Assembly (NCBI GenBank): GCA_965660165.1
Contig: CBFHYU010000002.1
Location: 123,642-187,641, forward strand
DNA length: 64,000 bases
From: WTJO01 sp965660165
GTDB lineage: Bacteria > Pseudomonadota > Alphaproteobacteria > Puniceispirillales > Puniceispirillaceae
Reading direction: 5' to 3'
The translations under genes and the position numbers were made by a program. Below are positions 63,550 to 64,000 of the stretch, one piece after another. Position 1 is the stretch's first letter, and every line of letters starts with the position of its first letter. The notes under the pieces are model-generated. The model saw only the letters and a list, made by a program, of their open reading frames with translations. It had not been told where the DNA came from and searched no databases.

Positions 63550-63813
63550 GTAACCCTGCCCCCTTATCACACATATCTCTCAGCATTTTTGCGTTAATGA
63601 GATAATATCTACCATAGCCAGCGCCAAGACCAAAATTGTTTTGACAGCGTTTGCCAGCATCACCCCATCGCCACATATCAAACCCGCACAATAGAAGATT
63701 TTACTAGACAATTTCTGAGCGCTCTTTTATTGTCCGCTTCACTGAGACGGTTTGGCGAATATTTGGGCGCCTTTGCCGTTCAGATCAGACTGTCCCAAAC
63801 AGGGATAGCCAAC
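63550..63813. other. Intergenic region before tRNA-Arg, 264 bases
   Basis: No family-supported frame; the frames present are short and without recognisable domains. A TTGACA hexamer occurs in the AT-rich stretch, but no -10 at 16-18 bases was found, so I make no promoter call for either gpt or the tRNA. Confidence 0.4.
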
Positions 63814-63890
63814 GCGCTCGTAGCTCAGCTGGATAGAGCACTAGACTACGAATCTAGGGGTCGGGAGTTCGAATCTTCCCGAGCGCGCCA
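63814..63890 (+). tRNA. tRNA-Arg (ACG)
   Basis: Full cloverleaf: acceptor GCGCTCG/CGAGCGC, D-stem GCTC/GAGC, anticodon stem CTAGA/TCTAG with loop CTACGAA, T-stem GGGAG/CTTCC with loop TTCGAAT, discriminator G and an encoded CCA. The anticodon ACG, read as ICG after TadA editing, decodes CGU, CGC and CGA. Confidence 0.97.
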
Positions 63891-64000
63891 TTTCCTAAGT
63901 TTCAAGGTCCGTGGACCAAGGTGCAAGTGACTGTTTCCAAACGATTAACGTTCTGGAACGGGAGTTTGTTCTGTCATGGTGTGGGTAAGGTCTCCGGTAT
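63891..64000. other. Window end, nothing assigned
   Basis: The last 110 bases hold no recognisable gene. An ATG at 63976 opens a frame that runs off the end after eight codons; too short to judge. The tract after tRNA genes is a common integration site for phages and islands, but no attachment duplication can be seen inside the window. Confidence 0.3.

Noticed and set aside
1..64000. CRISPR array, insertion sequence, prophage or toxin-antitoxin pair
   Set aside because: No regularly spaced repeats, no transposase or integrase, no phage genes; gene order is conserved core chromosome.

Overview
The window is a continuous piece of an alphaproteobacterial chromosome, with intermediate G+C by eye. 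Three conserved gene orders support this: yqeY-dnaG-rpoD facing carAB; lgt-midA-pgeF; and rpmH-rnpA-yidD-yidC-engB-argB-HAD-dapD-dapE. A petP/petR-type regulator pair, a complete petABC operon and bacterial homologues of ELM1 and NDUFAF7 fit the same group. A marine, SAR116-like lineage is my guess from overall style, not something shown here. I see no insertion sequence, prophage, CRISPR array, rRNA or plasmid-type gene, so nearly everything is core chromosome.

Layout. 1-2044: the 3' part of a hydantoinase/oxoprolinase-type gene and a CAU-anticodon tRNA. 2131-6422 (minus): yqeY, dnaG, rpoD. 6821-11838 (plus): carA, carB, greA, then an Lrp-type regulator on minus. 12699-25110: a purine-degradation island. 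25122-28564: an ELM1-family gene, msrP and an aspartate aminotransferase. 28768-35043 (plus): uvrB, a Ca2+/cation antiporter, uvrC, pgsA. 35080-38686: ilvE facing a MarR/OmpR/histidine-kinase operon. 38695-41520 (minus): csaA, a TetR-fold gene, proC, ybjN, ubiK. 41689-48392 (plus): lgt, midA, pgeF, prs, rplY, pth, ychF. 48473-61832: an almost unbroken leftward run containing petABC, hemF, cca, lysine and arginine biosynthesis, engB, and the yidC-yidD-rnpA-rpmH block. 62048-63890: an orphan sensor kinase, gpt and tRNA-Arg(ACG).

The metabolic centrepiece is the purine island. A permease imports xanthine or urate, 8-oxoguanine deaminase makes urate from oxidised guanine, and XdhABC makes urate from hypoxanthine or xanthine. 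PuuD, a membrane urate hydroxylase ending in a cytochrome c domain, then UraH and UraD give allantoin. PuuE, allantoicase and ureidoglycolate lyase take it to glyoxylate plus two urea. Every step has a gene here; no urease is visible. Gpt at the far end is the competing salvage route.

Several starts were moved from the longest open frame using ribosome binding sites and family starts (carA, carB, the deaminase, puuE, xdhA, uraD, ilvE, lgt, rplY, yidC, the orphan kinase, gpt). Promoter predictions were made by eye. I did not find a convincing undescribed multi-gene system. The items most worth following are the ELM1 gene behind uraD, the orphan kinase, the small membrane peptide after pgeF, the AT-rich gap with a DnaA-box repeat before uvrC, and the unknown membrane protein upstream of cca.
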